This document shows positions 36,787 through 45,670 of a DNA stretch of 64,000 nucleotides, piece by piece. The DNA is from Nitrospirillum amazonense (GTDB lineage: Bacteria > Pseudomonadota > Alphaproteobacteria > Azospirillales > Azospirillaceae): NCBI RefSeq assembly GCF_007828035.1, contig NZ_VITV01000002.1, forward strand, positions 434,001-498,000, given 5' to 3'. The position numbers were made by a program, and so were the translations under genes. How positions within the stretch are numbered: position 1 is the first letter of the stretch; each line of letters begins with the position of its first letter. The notes below the pieces were generated by a model. That model ran no database searches and was not told the origin of the DNA. It saw only the letters and a program-made list of their open reading frames with translations.

Positions 36787-39276
36787 TCACGAACCGGGCA
36801 CCTGGAAGCGGCGCAGGCGCAGGGCATTGGTCAGCACGCTGACGCTGGACAGCGCCATGGCGCCGGCCGCCACCATGGGCGACAGCAGCCAGCCGGTGAC
36901 GGGATAGAGCAGCCCGGCGGCCAGGGGGATCAGCACCACGTTGTAGCCGAAGGCCCAGGCCAGGTTCTGGCGGATATTGCCCAGCACGGCGCGGCTGAGG
37001 GCGATGGCCGTGGCCACCCCGCGCAGGTCGCCCCGCACCAGCACCACATCGGCCGCCTCGATGGCGATGTCGGTGCCCGCACCCATGGCCAGGCCGACAT
37101 CCGCCGTCGCCAGGGCCGGGGCGTCGTTCACCCCATCGCCGGCGAAGGCGACGCGGCCGTGGCGCCGCTGCAATTCCGCCACCGCCGCCACCTTGCCCTC
37201 CGGCAGCACCTCGGCCGCCACCTCATCGATGCCCAGCGTCTTGGCCACGGCTTCCGCCGTGCGGTGGTTGTCGCCGGTGACCATGATGACCGTCAGGCCG
37301 GCGCCGTGCAGCGTGCGCACCACCTCGGCCGCCTCGGGCTTCACCGGGTCGGCCACGGCCAGGATGGCGGCCAGCCGGCCGTCGATGGCGGCGTAGAGCG
37401 GGCTCTTGCCCTCCCCGCCCAGCCGGGCGGCAGCCTCCGCCACCGGCGCCACGCCGATGCCCAGGCGGGTCATGTAGCGGTCGGCGCCCACGGCCACCAC
37501 GCGGCCCTCGACCGTAGCCTGCGCGCCGAAGCCGGGTTCCGCGCGGAAGCCGTCCGCCGCCGGCGGGGTGAGGCCGCGCGCCCGGGCCCCGGCCACGATG
37601 GCCTGGGCGATGGGGTGTTCCGATCGCCCCTCGACCGCCGCCACCAGGCGCAGCACCTCGTCCTCGGCAAACCCCTCCACCACCGCCAGGTCGGTCAGCG
37701 CCGGCTGCCCCAGGGTCAGGGTGCCGGTCTTGTCGAAGGCCACGGCGCGCACGTCGCGCAGGCCCTGCAAGGCGTCGCCCTGGCGGAACAGGATGCCCAG
37801 CTCCGCCGCCTTGCCCGTGCCCACCATGATGGAGGTGGGTGTCGCCAGGCCCATGGCGCAGGGGCAGGCGATGATCAGCACTGCCACGGCGTTGACCAGG
37901 GCGTAGCTGAGCTGCGGCCCCGGCCCGAAGAAGTACCAGGCGGCGAAGGTCAGCAGCGCCGCCGCCATGACCGCCGGCACGAACCAGGCCGTCACCTGGT
38001 CCACCGCCGCCTGGATGGGCAGCTTGGCACCCTGCGCCGTCTCCACCATGCGCACGATCTGGGACAGCAGGGTGGCCGCCCCCACCTTCTCCGCCCGGAA
38101 GCGGAAGGACCCGGTCTTGTTGACCGTGCCGCCCACGACCGACGCGCCGGGTCCCTTCTCCACCGGCAGCGGCTCCCCGGTGATCATGCTTTCATCGACG
38201 AAGGACGACCCGTCCAGCACGCTGCCGTCCACCGGCACGCGCTCACCGGGGCGCACCAGGACGATGTCGCCCACCACCACGCTCGCGATGGGCAGTTCCA
38301 GGGTCTGGCCGCTCCGCTCCACCCGCGCCGTCTTGGCCTGCAGGGTCAGCAGGCGCTTGATGGCCTCGCTGGTTCGGCCCTTGGCCCGCGCTTCGAACAG
38401 GCGGCCCACCAGGATCAGGGTGACGATGACGGCCGCCGCCTCGAAATAGACGTTGTCGGTGCCGGCGGGCAACAGATGCGGCGCGACCGTGGCCACGGTG
38501 GAATAGAGGAAGGCGGCACCCGCCCCCAGCACGACCAGGGAATTCATGTCCGGCGTGGCCCGCGCCAGATTGGGCACGCCCTTGGCGAAGAAGCGGCCGC
38601 CGGGTACGGCCAGGACGAAGGCCGCCAGCACCAGGCTGACCCAGCGCCAGGGCTGCTCCCCCACCGCGCCCACCAGCCAATGGTGGACCCCTGGAATGAA
38701 GTGCCGCGCCATCTCCACCGCGAACAGGGGCACGGTGGCGATGGCGGCGAGCGCCACGGCCCGCTTCAGGGCATCGATCTCCGCCGCCCGCGCCTCGCGC
38801 TCCCGGTCCGTCTGCGCGGCCGCATCCTCCGGCCCCAAGGGCTTCGCCTCATAGCCGATCCTGGTGGCCGCACCCGCCACAGCGGCGACATCCGCGCCAT
38901 CGACCAGCACCACGCTGGCCCGCTCCGTCGCCAGGTTCACGGTGGCCTCCACCACGCCCGGCGCCGCGCGCAACGCCTTCTCCACCCGCGCGACACAGCC
39001 GGCGCAGGTCATGCCCTGGATGGCGAGCTCTACGGTGTGGGTGCCGGCGTCATAACCGGCCTTGGCGATGGCCTCGATCACGTCAGGCAGGCGCCCGCCC
39101 TCGGCCAGTTCCACATGGGCGCGTTCCGCCGCCAGGTTCACGGTGGCGGCGGCCACGCCCGGCACGGCGGCGATCGCCTTCTCCACCCGGCGCACGCAGC
39201 CGGCACAGGTCATGCCGGCTATGGGGATGTCGATGGTACCAGGGGCGGCGGGCGGAACGGCGGCGACATGGGACAT
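36787..39276 (-). CDS. copA: Copper-exporting P1B-type ATPase
   Basis: An 829-residue inner-membrane Cu(I) exporter. Two N-terminal heavy-metal domains each carry GMTCAGC (Cys24/27 and Cys91/94). The translocation motif CPC is at 471-473, the phosphorylated Asp515 in DKTGTLT, and HP (SEHPIAQ), TGD and GDGVND are all present. Membrane helices include YN and SSVSVLTN near the C-terminus, typical of the Cu(I) subclass. A GGAG site precedes the ATG. It is first in the copper operon, under a CueR-type promoter. Confidence 0.97.
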   Translation of the reverse strand: MSHVAAVPPAAPGTIDIPIAGMTCAGCVRRVEKAIAAVPGVAAATVNLAAERAHVELAEGGRLPDVIEAIAKAGYDAGTHTVELAIQGMTCAGCVARVEKALRAAPGVVEATVNLATERASVVLVDGADVAAVAGAATRIGYEAKPLGPEDAAAQTDREREARAAEIDALKRAVALAAIATVPLFAVEMARHFIPGVHHWLVGAVGEQPWRWVSLVLAAFVLAVPGGRFFAKGVPNLARATPDMNSLVVLGAGAAFLYSTVATVAPHLLPAGTDNVYFEAAAVIVTLILVGRLFEARAKGRTSEAIKRLLTLQAKTARVERSGQTLELPIASVVVGDIVLVRPGERVPVDGSVLDGSSFVDESMITGEPLPVEKGPGASVVGGTVNKTGSFRFRAEKVGAATLLSQIVRMVETAQGAKLPIQAAVDQVTAWFVPAVMAAALLTFAAWYFFGPGPQLSYALVNAVAVLIIACPCAMGLATPTSIMVGTGKAAELGILFRQGDALQGLRDVRAVAFDKTGTLTLGQPALTDLAVVEGFAEDEVLRLVAAVEGRSEHPIAQAIVAGARARGLTPPAADGFRAEPGFGAQATVEGRVVAVGADRYMTRLGIGVAPVAEAAARLGGEGKSPLYAAIDGRLAAILAVADPVKPEAAEVVRTLHGAGLTVIMVTGDNHRTAEAVAKTLGIDEVAAEVLPEGKVAAVAELQRRHGRVAFAGDGVNDAPALATADVGLAMGAGTDIAIEAADVVLVRGDLRGVATAIALSRAVLGNIRQNLAWAFGYNVVLIPLAAGLLYPVTGWLLSPMVAAGAMALSSVSVLTNALRLRRFQVPGS

Positions 39277-39304
39277 TTCAGTCTCCTCGACGAGATGTCC
39301 CGTA

Positions 39305-39335
39305 TAGATAGACCCTCCCACGATGGGAGGGTCAA
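39305..39335 (-). promoter_or_regulatory. CueR-controlled copA promoter
   Basis: On the minus strand TTGACC (39330-39335) and TATCTA (39305-39310) are separated by 19 bp. The spacer is almost filled by a perfect palindrome with 10-bp arms (GACCCTCCCA at 39311-39320, TGGGAGGGTC at 39324-39333). A long spacer holding the operator is the hallmark of MerR-family activation. Confidence 0.85.
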
Positions 39336-39378
39336 GGGCGGCGGCATGACGGCAGCGCGGGGCTGACGCCCTGTCGTG

Positions 39379-40446
39379 TCAGGCGTTAAAATCCAGCCCC
39401 CACTGGCTGTAGCTGTCGGGCTTCTCCGCCCAGTCCTCGCGCACCTTCACGAACAGCATGACGTGCACGCGGCGGTCCAGGATTTCCTCAAGTTCCACGC
39501 GAGCGGCGGCGCCGATGGACTTGATCTTGCTGCCACCCTTGCCCAGCACGATGGCCTTCTGGTTGGGGCGCTGGACGTAGACGATCTGGGAGATTTTGAC
39601 GGAGCCATCCTCGAACTCCTCCCACGCCTCGGTCTCCACCGCCACGGCGTAGGGCAGTTCCTGGTGCAGCTGCAGGAACAGCTTCTCGCGCGTGATCTCG
39701 GCCGCCAGCAGGCGCTGCGGCATGTCGGACAGCTGGTCCTCCGGGAACAGCCAGGGGCCTTCCGGCAGGCGGGCGGCCAGCTTGTCCAGGAAGTCCTTCA
39801 GGCCGTCGCCGGTCAGGGCGGAGATCATGAAGATGTCGGTGAACACGCCCGTCTCGTTGAAGCGCGCCGCCAGTTCCAGCAGCCGCTCATAGGGGATCAG
39901 GTCGATCTTGTTCAGGATCAGGATGGCCTGGCGCTTGCTGTCCTTCAGGCGCTGGATGATGCCGTTGGTATCATCATCCACGCGGCGCGAGGCGTCGACC
40001 AGCACGGCCACCAGGTCCGCCTCCTCCGCCCCCGACCAGGCGGCGGCCACCATGGCGCGCTCCAGCCGCTTCTTGGGCGTGAAGATGCCGGGCAGGTCGA
40101 CGAACAGGATCTGGGCGCGGTCGTGCATGCCGATGCCCAGCACGCGGGAGCGGGTGGTCTGCACCTTGGGGCTGACGATGGACACCTTGCTGCCCACCGC
40201 CGCGTTCAGCAGGGTGGACTTGCCGGCGTTGGGCGCGCCAACCAGGGCGACGAAACCGCAGCGCATGGGCGCGAGCGGCGTGCCGTCCCCCTCCTCCTCG
40301 TCATCCTCATAGTCGTCTTCATCGTCCAGGTACTGGTCTTCACCCTCGGGCGCCTCCTGCGCCTCGTGCTCGGGGCCCGTGGCACCGGCCACCGTGTCCT
40401 CATCGGGGGGAAGGCCGTCCTGGCCGTGTTCGACGTCGCTCATCAC
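39379..40446 (-). CDS. era: GTPase Era with an acidic N-terminal extension
   Basis: A 355-residue ribosome-assembly GTPase that binds 16S rRNA. The P-loop GAPNAGKST, DLPG, NKID and SAL motifs are intact, and the C-terminal KH domain has VLGKGGSKIKSIG. Before the usual start (RCGFVALVG) lie 60 extra residues, strongly acidic between about 36 and 54 (EGEDQYLDDEDDYEDDEEE). The long form is supported by GAGGA before the ATG at 40446; the internal ATG at 40266 has no such site. The gene is separated from its usual partners rnc (46933) and recO (29718). Confidence 0.95.
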   Translation of the reverse strand: MMSDVEHGQDGLPPDEDTVAGATGPEHEAQEAPEGEDQYLDDEDDYEDDEEEGDGTPLAPMRCGFVALVGAPNAGKSTLLNAAVGSKVSIVSPKVQTTRSRVLGIGMHDRAQILFVDLPGIFTPKKRLERAMVAAAWSGAEEADLVAVLVDASRRVDDDTNGIIQRLKDSKRQAILILNKIDLIPYERLLELAARFNETGVFTDIFMISALTGDGLKDFLDKLAARLPEGPWLFPEDQLSDMPQRLLAAEITREKLFLQLHQELPYAVAVETEAWEEFEDGSVKISQIVYVQRPNQKAIVLGKGGSKIKSIGAAARVELEEILDRRVHVMLFVKVREDWAEKPDSYSQWGLDFNA

Positions 40447-40692
40447 TCACATCCTCAAAGGGAACGGCGGGCCCGGACACCCTTTGGCATCCGCCCGCCG
40501 CCGCATGCGCGGCTTCATGACACAGACCGCGCGCCGGCACCAGCGGCGGCACGGCATCCAAGGATTGCGCAGGCGGCCGGCGCACAGCACCGCCTCGGAA
40601 ATTTAACAAGGGCTTAGGGGATGCCCGGGCTATAGCTCGACCGCGCCGGCTTCGGCCGGCACACGGTCCCAGTCTACCAGGAGCCCGCTTCG

Positions 40693-41718
40693 ATGTCCCT
40701 GCCGCACCGCCTGGCCCCGCGTCAACTGGCGCTCGCCGCCGCGCTCGCCTCAGCTGTCATTCTTCCCGCCCAGGCCCGCGACCTGGACATCGAGGCGCAC
40801 CGCGGCGGCCGCGCCCTGTGGCCGGAGAACACGCTGCAGTCCTTCGCCCACGCCCTGTCGCTGGGCGTGACCACCTTGGAGATGGACATGAACATCACCA
40901 AGGACGGCACCGTCATCATTTCGCATGAGCGGCACCTGAACCCCGACCTGGCCAAGGGGCCGGACGGCGCCTACGTCACCGCCCCCACCCCGGCCTTCTT
41001 CAGCCTGACGCTGGAGCAGATCAAGAAGTACGACGTCGGCCAGCTGCGCCCGGGCAGCGCCTATGGCAGCCACTTCCCCGACCAGCGCCCCATTCCCGGC
41101 ACGCCCATCCCCACCCTGAAAGAGGTCATCGACCTGGTGAAGCGGTCGGGCAACAAGACCGTGAAGATGAACATCGAGACCAAGATCGACCCCAGCCATC
41201 CCGAGGACAGCCCCACGCCGGAGGTCTTCGTGGACACAGTGCTGGCCGTGCTGAAGGCCGAGAAGTTCGAGGACCGGGTGATGATCCAGTCCTTCGACTG
41301 GCGCACCCTGCAGGTGGTGCAGCAAAAGGCCCCCGCCATTCCCACCGTTTACCTGACGGAGCAGGATCCGCGCGAGCCCTCGGTCAGCCTGACCGCCAAG
41401 CTGCCCTGGACTGCCGGCTTCGACCCCGTGGACCACGGCGGCAGCGTGCCCAAGGCGGTGAAGGCGGCCGGCGGCAAGGTCTGGTCGCCGCTCCACACCG
41501 ACATCGACGCCGGCTTGGTGCAGGAAGCGCACAGCCTGGGCCTGACCGTCATCCCCTGGACGGTGAACAAGGCGGAGGACATGGCCAAGCTGATCGACAT
41601 GGGCGTGGACGGCATCATCTCCGACCAGCCGGTGCTGCTGCGCGAGGCGGCCGCCGCCAAGGGCATCGCCCTGCCCAAGGCCTTCCCCGTCGAGGCCGTG
41701 CCGGGCAAGAAGCACTGA
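40693..41718 (+). CDS. glpQ: Periplasmic glycerophosphodiester phosphodiesterase
   Basis: A 341-residue GDPD-fold enzyme with a Sec signal peptide (QLALAAALASAVILPAQA). Catalytic signatures are EAHRGGRALWPENTL, TLEMDMNITKDGTVIISHE and the later NIETKI; the C-terminal MGVDGIISDQP closes the barrel. It should release glycerol 3-phosphate and alcohols from deacylated phospholipids. AGGAG lies nine bases before the ATG. Monocistronic, with its own terminator, and divergent from era. Confidence 0.93.
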   Translation: MSLPHRLAPRQLALAAALASAVILPAQARDLDIEAHRGGRALWPENTLQSFAHALSLGVTTLEMDMNITKDGTVIISHERHLNPDLAKGPDGAYVTAPTPAFFSLTLEQIKKYDVGQLRPGSAYGSHFPDQRPIPGTPIPTLKEVIDLVKRSGNKTVKMNIETKIDPSHPEDSPTPEVFVDTVLAVLKAEKFEDRVMIQSFDWRTLQVVQQKAPAIPTVYLTEQDPREPSVSLTAKLPWTAGFDPVDHGGSVPKAVKAAGGKVWSPLHTDIDAGLVQEAHSLGLTVIPWTVNKAEDMAKLIDMGVDGIISDQPVLLREAAAAKGIALPKAFPVEAVPGKKH

Positions 41719-41748
41719 GCTAGGCCCCTCTCTCCCCTCTTTCCGCCA

Positions 41749-41786
41749 CGCCCCGGCCGGGTTCTCCCGCCGGGGCGTTTTCTTTT
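41749..41786 (+). terminator. Intrinsic terminator after glpQ
   Basis: A 9-bp stem (CGCCCCGGC with GCCGGGGCG) followed by TTTTCTTTT. Confidence 0.88.
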
Positions 41787-41806
41787 CAGCTTCCTCTTGT
41801 CGGTTT

Positions 41807-41834
41807 CATATCGTTCGCTATATCGTACGATATG
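41807..41834. promoter_or_regulatory. ATATCGT repeats overlapping the PadR-fusion start codon
   Basis: Three ATATCGT half-sites: direct copies at 41808-41814 and 41820-41826 and an inverted copy at 41827-41833. The last two form a perfect 14-bp palindrome (41820-41833) that includes part of the ATG. Suited to autorepression by the PadR domain. Confidence 0.6.
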
Positions 41835-43274
41835 TTTTCCGATCAAACGACATCCCATCCCCCTTACCTGGCCATGGGCGGGCGCGGCGGGTGGCATCAT
41901 TGGAAGCACGGCGGCGGTTTCAGCGGGGGCGGCGGCTTCTGGGGCGGTGGCGGGGGCGGCATGCCTGGCAGCCGCAAGCTGTCGTCCGCCGACCTGGAAC
42001 TGCTGCTGCTGGCGCTGCTGGAGCGCAAGCCGGCCCATGGCTATGAGTTGATCCGCGCCGTGGAAGAACAGTCCGGCGGCTTCTACACCCCCAGCCCCGG
42101 CGTCATTTACCCGGCGCTGACCTTCCTGGCGGAGATCGGCTACGCGGCAGCGGAGCCGGAGGGCAACCGCAAGCTCTACCGCATCACCGACAGCGGACGC
42201 GCCCACCTGGAGGGCCACCGCGGCACGGCCGTCGCCATCCTGGAGGGCCTGCGCCGCATCGGCGGCCGGATGGAGCAGGTGCGCGAGGCCTTCGCCGGCG
42301 TCACCGACGCCGATCCCGCGGCGTCCGAAGATCTGCACCAGGCGCGCCACGCCCTGAAATCCGCCCTTTACGGCAAGCGCGGCTGCGATGCCGCCGAGGC
42401 CCGGCGCCTGGCCGCCATCCTGCGGCGCGCCACGGCGGAGATTCTGACTCCCTCCTCCTTGAATGACGACGGGGCAACCGTCCCCGCCTCTCAACCCGAC
42501 AGACCTGACCTAGGTGACCGAATGACCGACACCCCCCGCCACCAGATCGGCCGTATGCGCTTCGACACCCGTCGGCGCACATTGACCGTGACCAGCGTGG
42601 CGCACCTGACGCCCAAGATGCTGCGCGTCGTCCTGACCTCGCCGGAGTTGGCGGACTTCGACAGCCGCGGCGCCGATGACCATATCAAGCTGTTCTTCTC
42701 CGGCCCGGATGGCCAGCCGTTGATGCGCGACTACACCCCCCGCGCCTTCAGCCAGGCGGACCGCACCCTGACCCTGGACTTCGCCCTGCATGACGCCGGC
42801 CCGGCCACGGCCTGGGCCCTGGGCGCCAAGGTGGGCGACACGCTGGAGATCGGCGGCCCGCGCGGCTCCATGATCGTGCCGGATGATTTCGACTGGTACC
42901 TGCTGGTCGCCGACGAGACGGGCCTGCCCGCCATCGGCCGCCGGCTGGAGGAGCTGCGCCCGGGCGTACCGGTCCACACCGTGGTGGCCGTCGACAGCGC
43001 CGCGGAGATTCAGGCTATCGAGACCAAGGCGCGCTGGACCGCCCACTGGGTCACCCGCGACAGCCATGGCACGGACGACGCCGCCACCCTGCGCCGGGCG
43101 GTCGAGGGTATCCAGTTGCCGCCAGGCGACGGCTATGTCTGGATCGCCGCCGAGGCCACCGTGGCCAAGGCCCTGCGCGCCTATGTGCTGGAGGACCGCA
43201 AGCACCCGGCGCAATGGATGCGGGCGTCCGGCTATTGGCTGCGTGGCGAGGCGGGCGCGCACGAGAACCTTTGA
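41832..43274 (+). CDS. Fusion of a YqjI-like PadR regulator and a YqjH-like siderophore-interacting reductase
   Basis: A 480-residue open frame. Residues 1-45 are Gly/His/Trp-rich (HHWKHGGG and glycine runs), reminiscent of the metal-binding N-terminus of E. coli YqjI. Residues about 48-215 form a PadR winged helix (ELLLLALLERKPAHGYELIRAVEEQSGGFYTPSPGVIYPAL). After a short linker, residues about 231-480 form a siderophore-interacting FAD/NAD(P)H reductase (MRDYTPRAF, GPRGSMIVPDDFDWYLLVADETGLPAIGRRL, WIAAEATVAKALR). In E. coli these are two genes, yqjI (Ni-responsive) and yqjH. An internal ATG at 42522 with an AGGTG-like site could also start the reductase alone. No stop separates the domains. 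Confidence 0.85.
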   Translation: MFSDQTTSHPPYLAMGGRGGWHHWKHGGGFSGGGGFWGGGGGGMPGSRKLSSADLELLLLALLERKPAHGYELIRAVEEQSGGFYTPSPGVIYPALTFLAEIGYAAAEPEGNRKLYRITDSGRAHLEGHRGTAVAILEGLRRIGGRMEQVREAFAGVTDADPAASEDLHQARHALKSALYGKRGCDAAEARRLAAILRRATAEILTPSSLNDDGATVPASQPDRPDLGDRMTDTPRHQIGRMRFDTRRRTLTVTSVAHLTPKMLRVVLTSPELADFDSRGADDHIKLFFSGPDGQPLMRDYTPRAFSQADRTLTLDFALHDAGPATAWALGAKVGDTLEIGGPRGSMIVPDDFDWYLLVADETGLPAIGRRLEELRPGVPVHTVVAVDSAAEIQAIETKARWTAHWVTRDSHGTDDAATLRRAVEGIQLPPGDGYVWIAAEATVAKALRAYVLEDRKHPAQWMRASGYWLRGEAGAHENL

Positions 43275-43277
43275 GCT

Positions 43278-43928
43278 TCAGCCGTAGAGGTCGGTGCGCA
43301 TGGCGTGATCGTAATGCGCATCGATCGCCTCTGCCTCCGCCGTGCTTTTGCGGGTCATGGCGGCCAGCATCTGGCCCGGCGTCGGCAGGCTGCCGCGCGC
43401 CAGCCTTGAGGCCGGGTCCCAAAAGCGGGCCCGGTTCAAGGCCTTGCCGCAGTGGAACAGGACTTCATCCACCGTCACGATGATCGCCGTCTTGGGCGCC
43501 TTGCCCCCCTCGGCCAGATCCCTGCGCACGGTGGCGTCATCCGTGACGCGGCCACGCCCATTGAGGCGCAGGAAGACATCGAGGCCGGGGAATAGGAACA
43601 GCATGCCCAGGCGGTCGTCCGCCTGAAGGTTGCGCATGGATTCGATGCGGTTGTTTCCCGGCCAGTCGGCGAAGGCCACCGTCTTGGCGTCCAGCACTCG
43701 CACGAAGCCGGGCGGCCCGCCACGTGGCGAAGCGTCCAGCCCGCCGTCGCGTCCGTCGCCGCGGCCCGTTGCCAGGCAGAAGAAGGTCGCCTTTTCCAGA
43801 TATCGGATATGAAAGTCGATCAACTCGGGCATCACCGCTTGGCGGATGTGCTCCGCCGGCGGATCGTACAGCGTGTCCAGGTCCAGGGGATCGTGTCCCA
43901 GGGTTTGGGGGGCCATCGGCATCTCCAT
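43278..43928 (-). CDS. Pyridoxamine 5'-phosphate oxidase-family flavoprotein
   Basis: A 216-residue split-barrel protein of the PNPOx-like group: MPELIDFHIRYLEKATFFCLATGRGDGRDGGLDASPRGGPPGFVRVLDAKTVAFADWPGNNRIESMRNLQADDRLGMLFLFPG. This resembles the MSMEG_1061-type FMN-binding proteins rather than PdxH itself. It starts 4 bp after the siderophore-interacting protein gene, so the two form an operon and may act together in redox chemistry. The start at 43928 is preferred; one at 43997 would overlap the upstream gene. Confidence 0.85.
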   Translation of the reverse strand: MEMPMAPQTLGHDPLDLDTLYDPPAEHIRQAVMPELIDFHIRYLEKATFFCLATGRGDGRDGGLDASPRGGPPGFVRVLDAKTVAFADWPGNNRIESMRNLQADDRLGMLFLFPGLDVFLRLNGRGRVTDDATVRRDLAEGGKAPKTAIIVTVDEVLFHCGKALNRARFWDPASRLARGSLPTPGQMLAAMTRKSTAEAEAIDAHYDHAMRTDLYG

Positions 43929-43932
43929 GATC

Positions 43933-44703
43933 TCAGTCCAGGCCGCTCTTGCCCGGCGCCCAATAAGCCTTGGCCTTGCGGCGTGAGGCGGCCACACCCC
44001 GCTCCTTCAGTGCTCGGGTGATCTGCTGGATGGCAGGCGCCCTGCCCGTCAGCGCGAAATGTGCCGCGTCGCCACCGGCATGCGACAGCGCGTCGACCAC
44101 CCCCGCCAGGTGGCCCTCGCCGGCAAGGCGGCCGATCAGCATGGCGTCACTCAATCCCACCGCGTCCAGCACGGATCGCGCCTCGGCCAGGTCCGACACC
44201 TCGAATACACAGCGGAAGCCGCTGCCCAGCGCCATGCGGCAGGCCAGGGCCACCGCGAACGACGTCTCGTCCCCGAACAGTACCCAAGGGCCCGCGTGAT
44301 CGGTGAAGTCAAGGGAGCGGCGCGGGCCGAAGAACTGGCAGCCATCGCCAGCCTTCAAGCCGGCCATCCAGCGGCTGCCCGGCCCCCCGCCATGGGCCCC
44401 CTCACCATGGGAAAAAGCCAGCAGTTGGGTGGCGCCCCCGGTAACGTCCCAGGACACCGGGGTATATGTGCGGGCGGCCAGGCCCATGCCCATGGCCACC
44501 TGTATCTTCTGCCCCGGCGCCCACAGCACGTCCCGCAGCGCCTCCCCCTCCAGCCGGACGCGCCGGAAGCGCGGGGACAGGCGCTCAACCGCCGCCACGC
44601 GGGCCGGGCGCATGAACCAGCGCAGCAGGGTCCGCGTCACCGGGCCTGCGGCCACAGGGGTCGCATTCTCCGTCACCCGATCCACATCTTGACTGTCCAT
44701 CAC
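43933..44703 (-). CDS. Siderophore-interacting protein (FAD-dependent reductase)
   Basis: A 256-residue SIP-domain protein. AAVERLSPRFRRVRLEG, PGQKIQVAM with AARTYTPVSWD (FAD site), WMAGLKAGDGCQFFGPRRSLDF and WVLFGDETSFAVALACRMAL match FAD/NAD(P)H ferric-siderophore reductases. It is clearly different in sequence from the SIP domain fused to PadR nearby. Followed by the PNPOx-like gene and divergent from an AraC regulator, its probable controller. Confidence 0.87.
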   Translation of the reverse strand: MMDSQDVDRVTENATPVAAGPVTRTLLRWFMRPARVAAVERLSPRFRRVRLEGEALRDVLWAPGQKIQVAMGMGLAARTYTPVSWDVTGGATQLLAFSHGEGAHGGGPGSRWMAGLKAGDGCQFFGPRRSLDFTDHAGPWVLFGDETSFAVALACRMALGSGFRCVFEVSDLAEARSVLDAVGLSDAMLIGRLAGEGHLAGVVDALSHAGGDAAHFALTGRAPAIQQITRALKERGVAASRRKAKAYWAPGKSGLD

Positions 44704-44754
44704 TCTCTCCCAAGCCCGGCATGTGCGCGGCCTGACTTAGCTAGCCTCTTGGCG

Positions 44755-44784
44755 GATTGGCGTCATTGGGCAATCATGACAATC
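44755..44784. promoter_or_regulatory. Imperfect inverted repeat between the SIP and AraC genes
   Basis: GATTG..GTCAT on the left and ATGACAATC on the right form an interrupted dyad in the 130-bp divergent intergenic region. It could be the AraC-type operator; this is a weak call. Confidence 0.3.
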
Positions 44785-44833
44785 AATTTCGAAAATCTGC
44801 CAACCCGCATCTGAGGGACCGGAGCCAGGCCCC

Positions 44834-45670
44834 ATGCCCATCCTGAGAGAGCTGCCCTCCAATGATCAGGACTGGCCAGGCGACCTGATGGACCCCGATG
44901 ACGTGCCCCGGCCCATCGCCGCCTTCGGCATCATCGGCTTCACCAACGGCATCGAACTGGCGCCCCACCGCCACCGCAAGGCGCAGCTGCTGCTGGCCCC
45001 GCGCGGCGTCCTGACCTGCGAGGCGGAGAGCGGGCTGTGGCTGGTGCCGCCGAACTGTGCCTTGTGGATCCCTGCGGAGACGCTGCATTCCCTCAAAGTG
45101 TCGGGCACGGTCGATGGCTACAACGCCTTCATCGACCCCGCCGTGGCGGCGATCCTGCCGGCGCATTGCTGCACCGTCTCGGCGACGCCACTGCTGACGG
45201 CCCTGCTGATGCGGGCGGCCAGCCTGCCGCAGCTCTATCCTGAGGACGGGCCGGACGCCCGCCTGGTCACCGTCCTGCTGGATGAGATCGCGGCGGCGCC
45301 GGAGGAACGGCTGCACCTGCCCATGCCCACGGACGCGCGGCTGCGCCGGCTGGTGGCCCTGATGATGGCCGACCCGGGCCAACGCGGCACCATGGAGCAG
45401 TGGGCCAAGCGCGTGGGCATGAGCGAGCGTACCCTGGCCCGCCTGCTGACCCGCGAAACCGGCATGAGCTTCGGCCAGTGGCGCCAGCAGTTGATCCTCA
45501 TGCTGGCCCTGCAGCGCATGGCGGAGGGGGCGCCGGTGCAGCAGGTGGCGCTGGACCTGGGGTATGAGAGCGCCAGCAGCTTCGTCACCATGTTCCGCAA
45601 GGCCCTGGGCAGCCCGCCCGCGCAATATATGGCACGGCAACGGGGTGCCGAGCCCCTCAGAAACCCATAA
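44834..45670 (+). CDS. AraC-family transcriptional regulator
   Basis: A 278-residue regulator with an N-terminal cupin-like sensor (GIELAPHRHRKAQLLLAPRGVLTCEAESGLWLVPPNCALWIPAETLHSLK) and a C-terminal double helix-turn-helix (MEQWAKRVGMSERTLARLLTRETGMSFGQWRQQL and VQQVALDLGYESASSFVTMFRKALGSPPAQY). It resembles the NimR-type members. Divergent from the SIP/PNPOx operon, which it probably controls. It overlaps the M23-like gene tail to tail by 14 bp. Confidence 0.9.
   Translation: MPILRELPSNDQDWPGDLMDPDDVPRPIAAFGIIGFTNGIELAPHRHRKAQLLLAPRGVLTCEAESGLWLVPPNCALWIPAETLHSLKVSGTVDGYNAFIDPAVAAILPAHCCTVSATPLLTALLMRAASLPQLYPEDGPDARLVTVLLDEIAAAPEERLHLPMPTDARLRRLVALMMADPGQRGTMEQWAKRVGMSERTLARLLTRETGMSFGQWRQQLILMLALQRMAEGAPVQQVALDLGYESASSFVTMFRKALGSPPAQYMARQRGAEPLRNP

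Noticed and set aside
36787-39276. copA as a zinc or cadmium exporter
   Set aside because: CPC with YN and SSVSVLTN helices and the linked CueR point to Cu(I).
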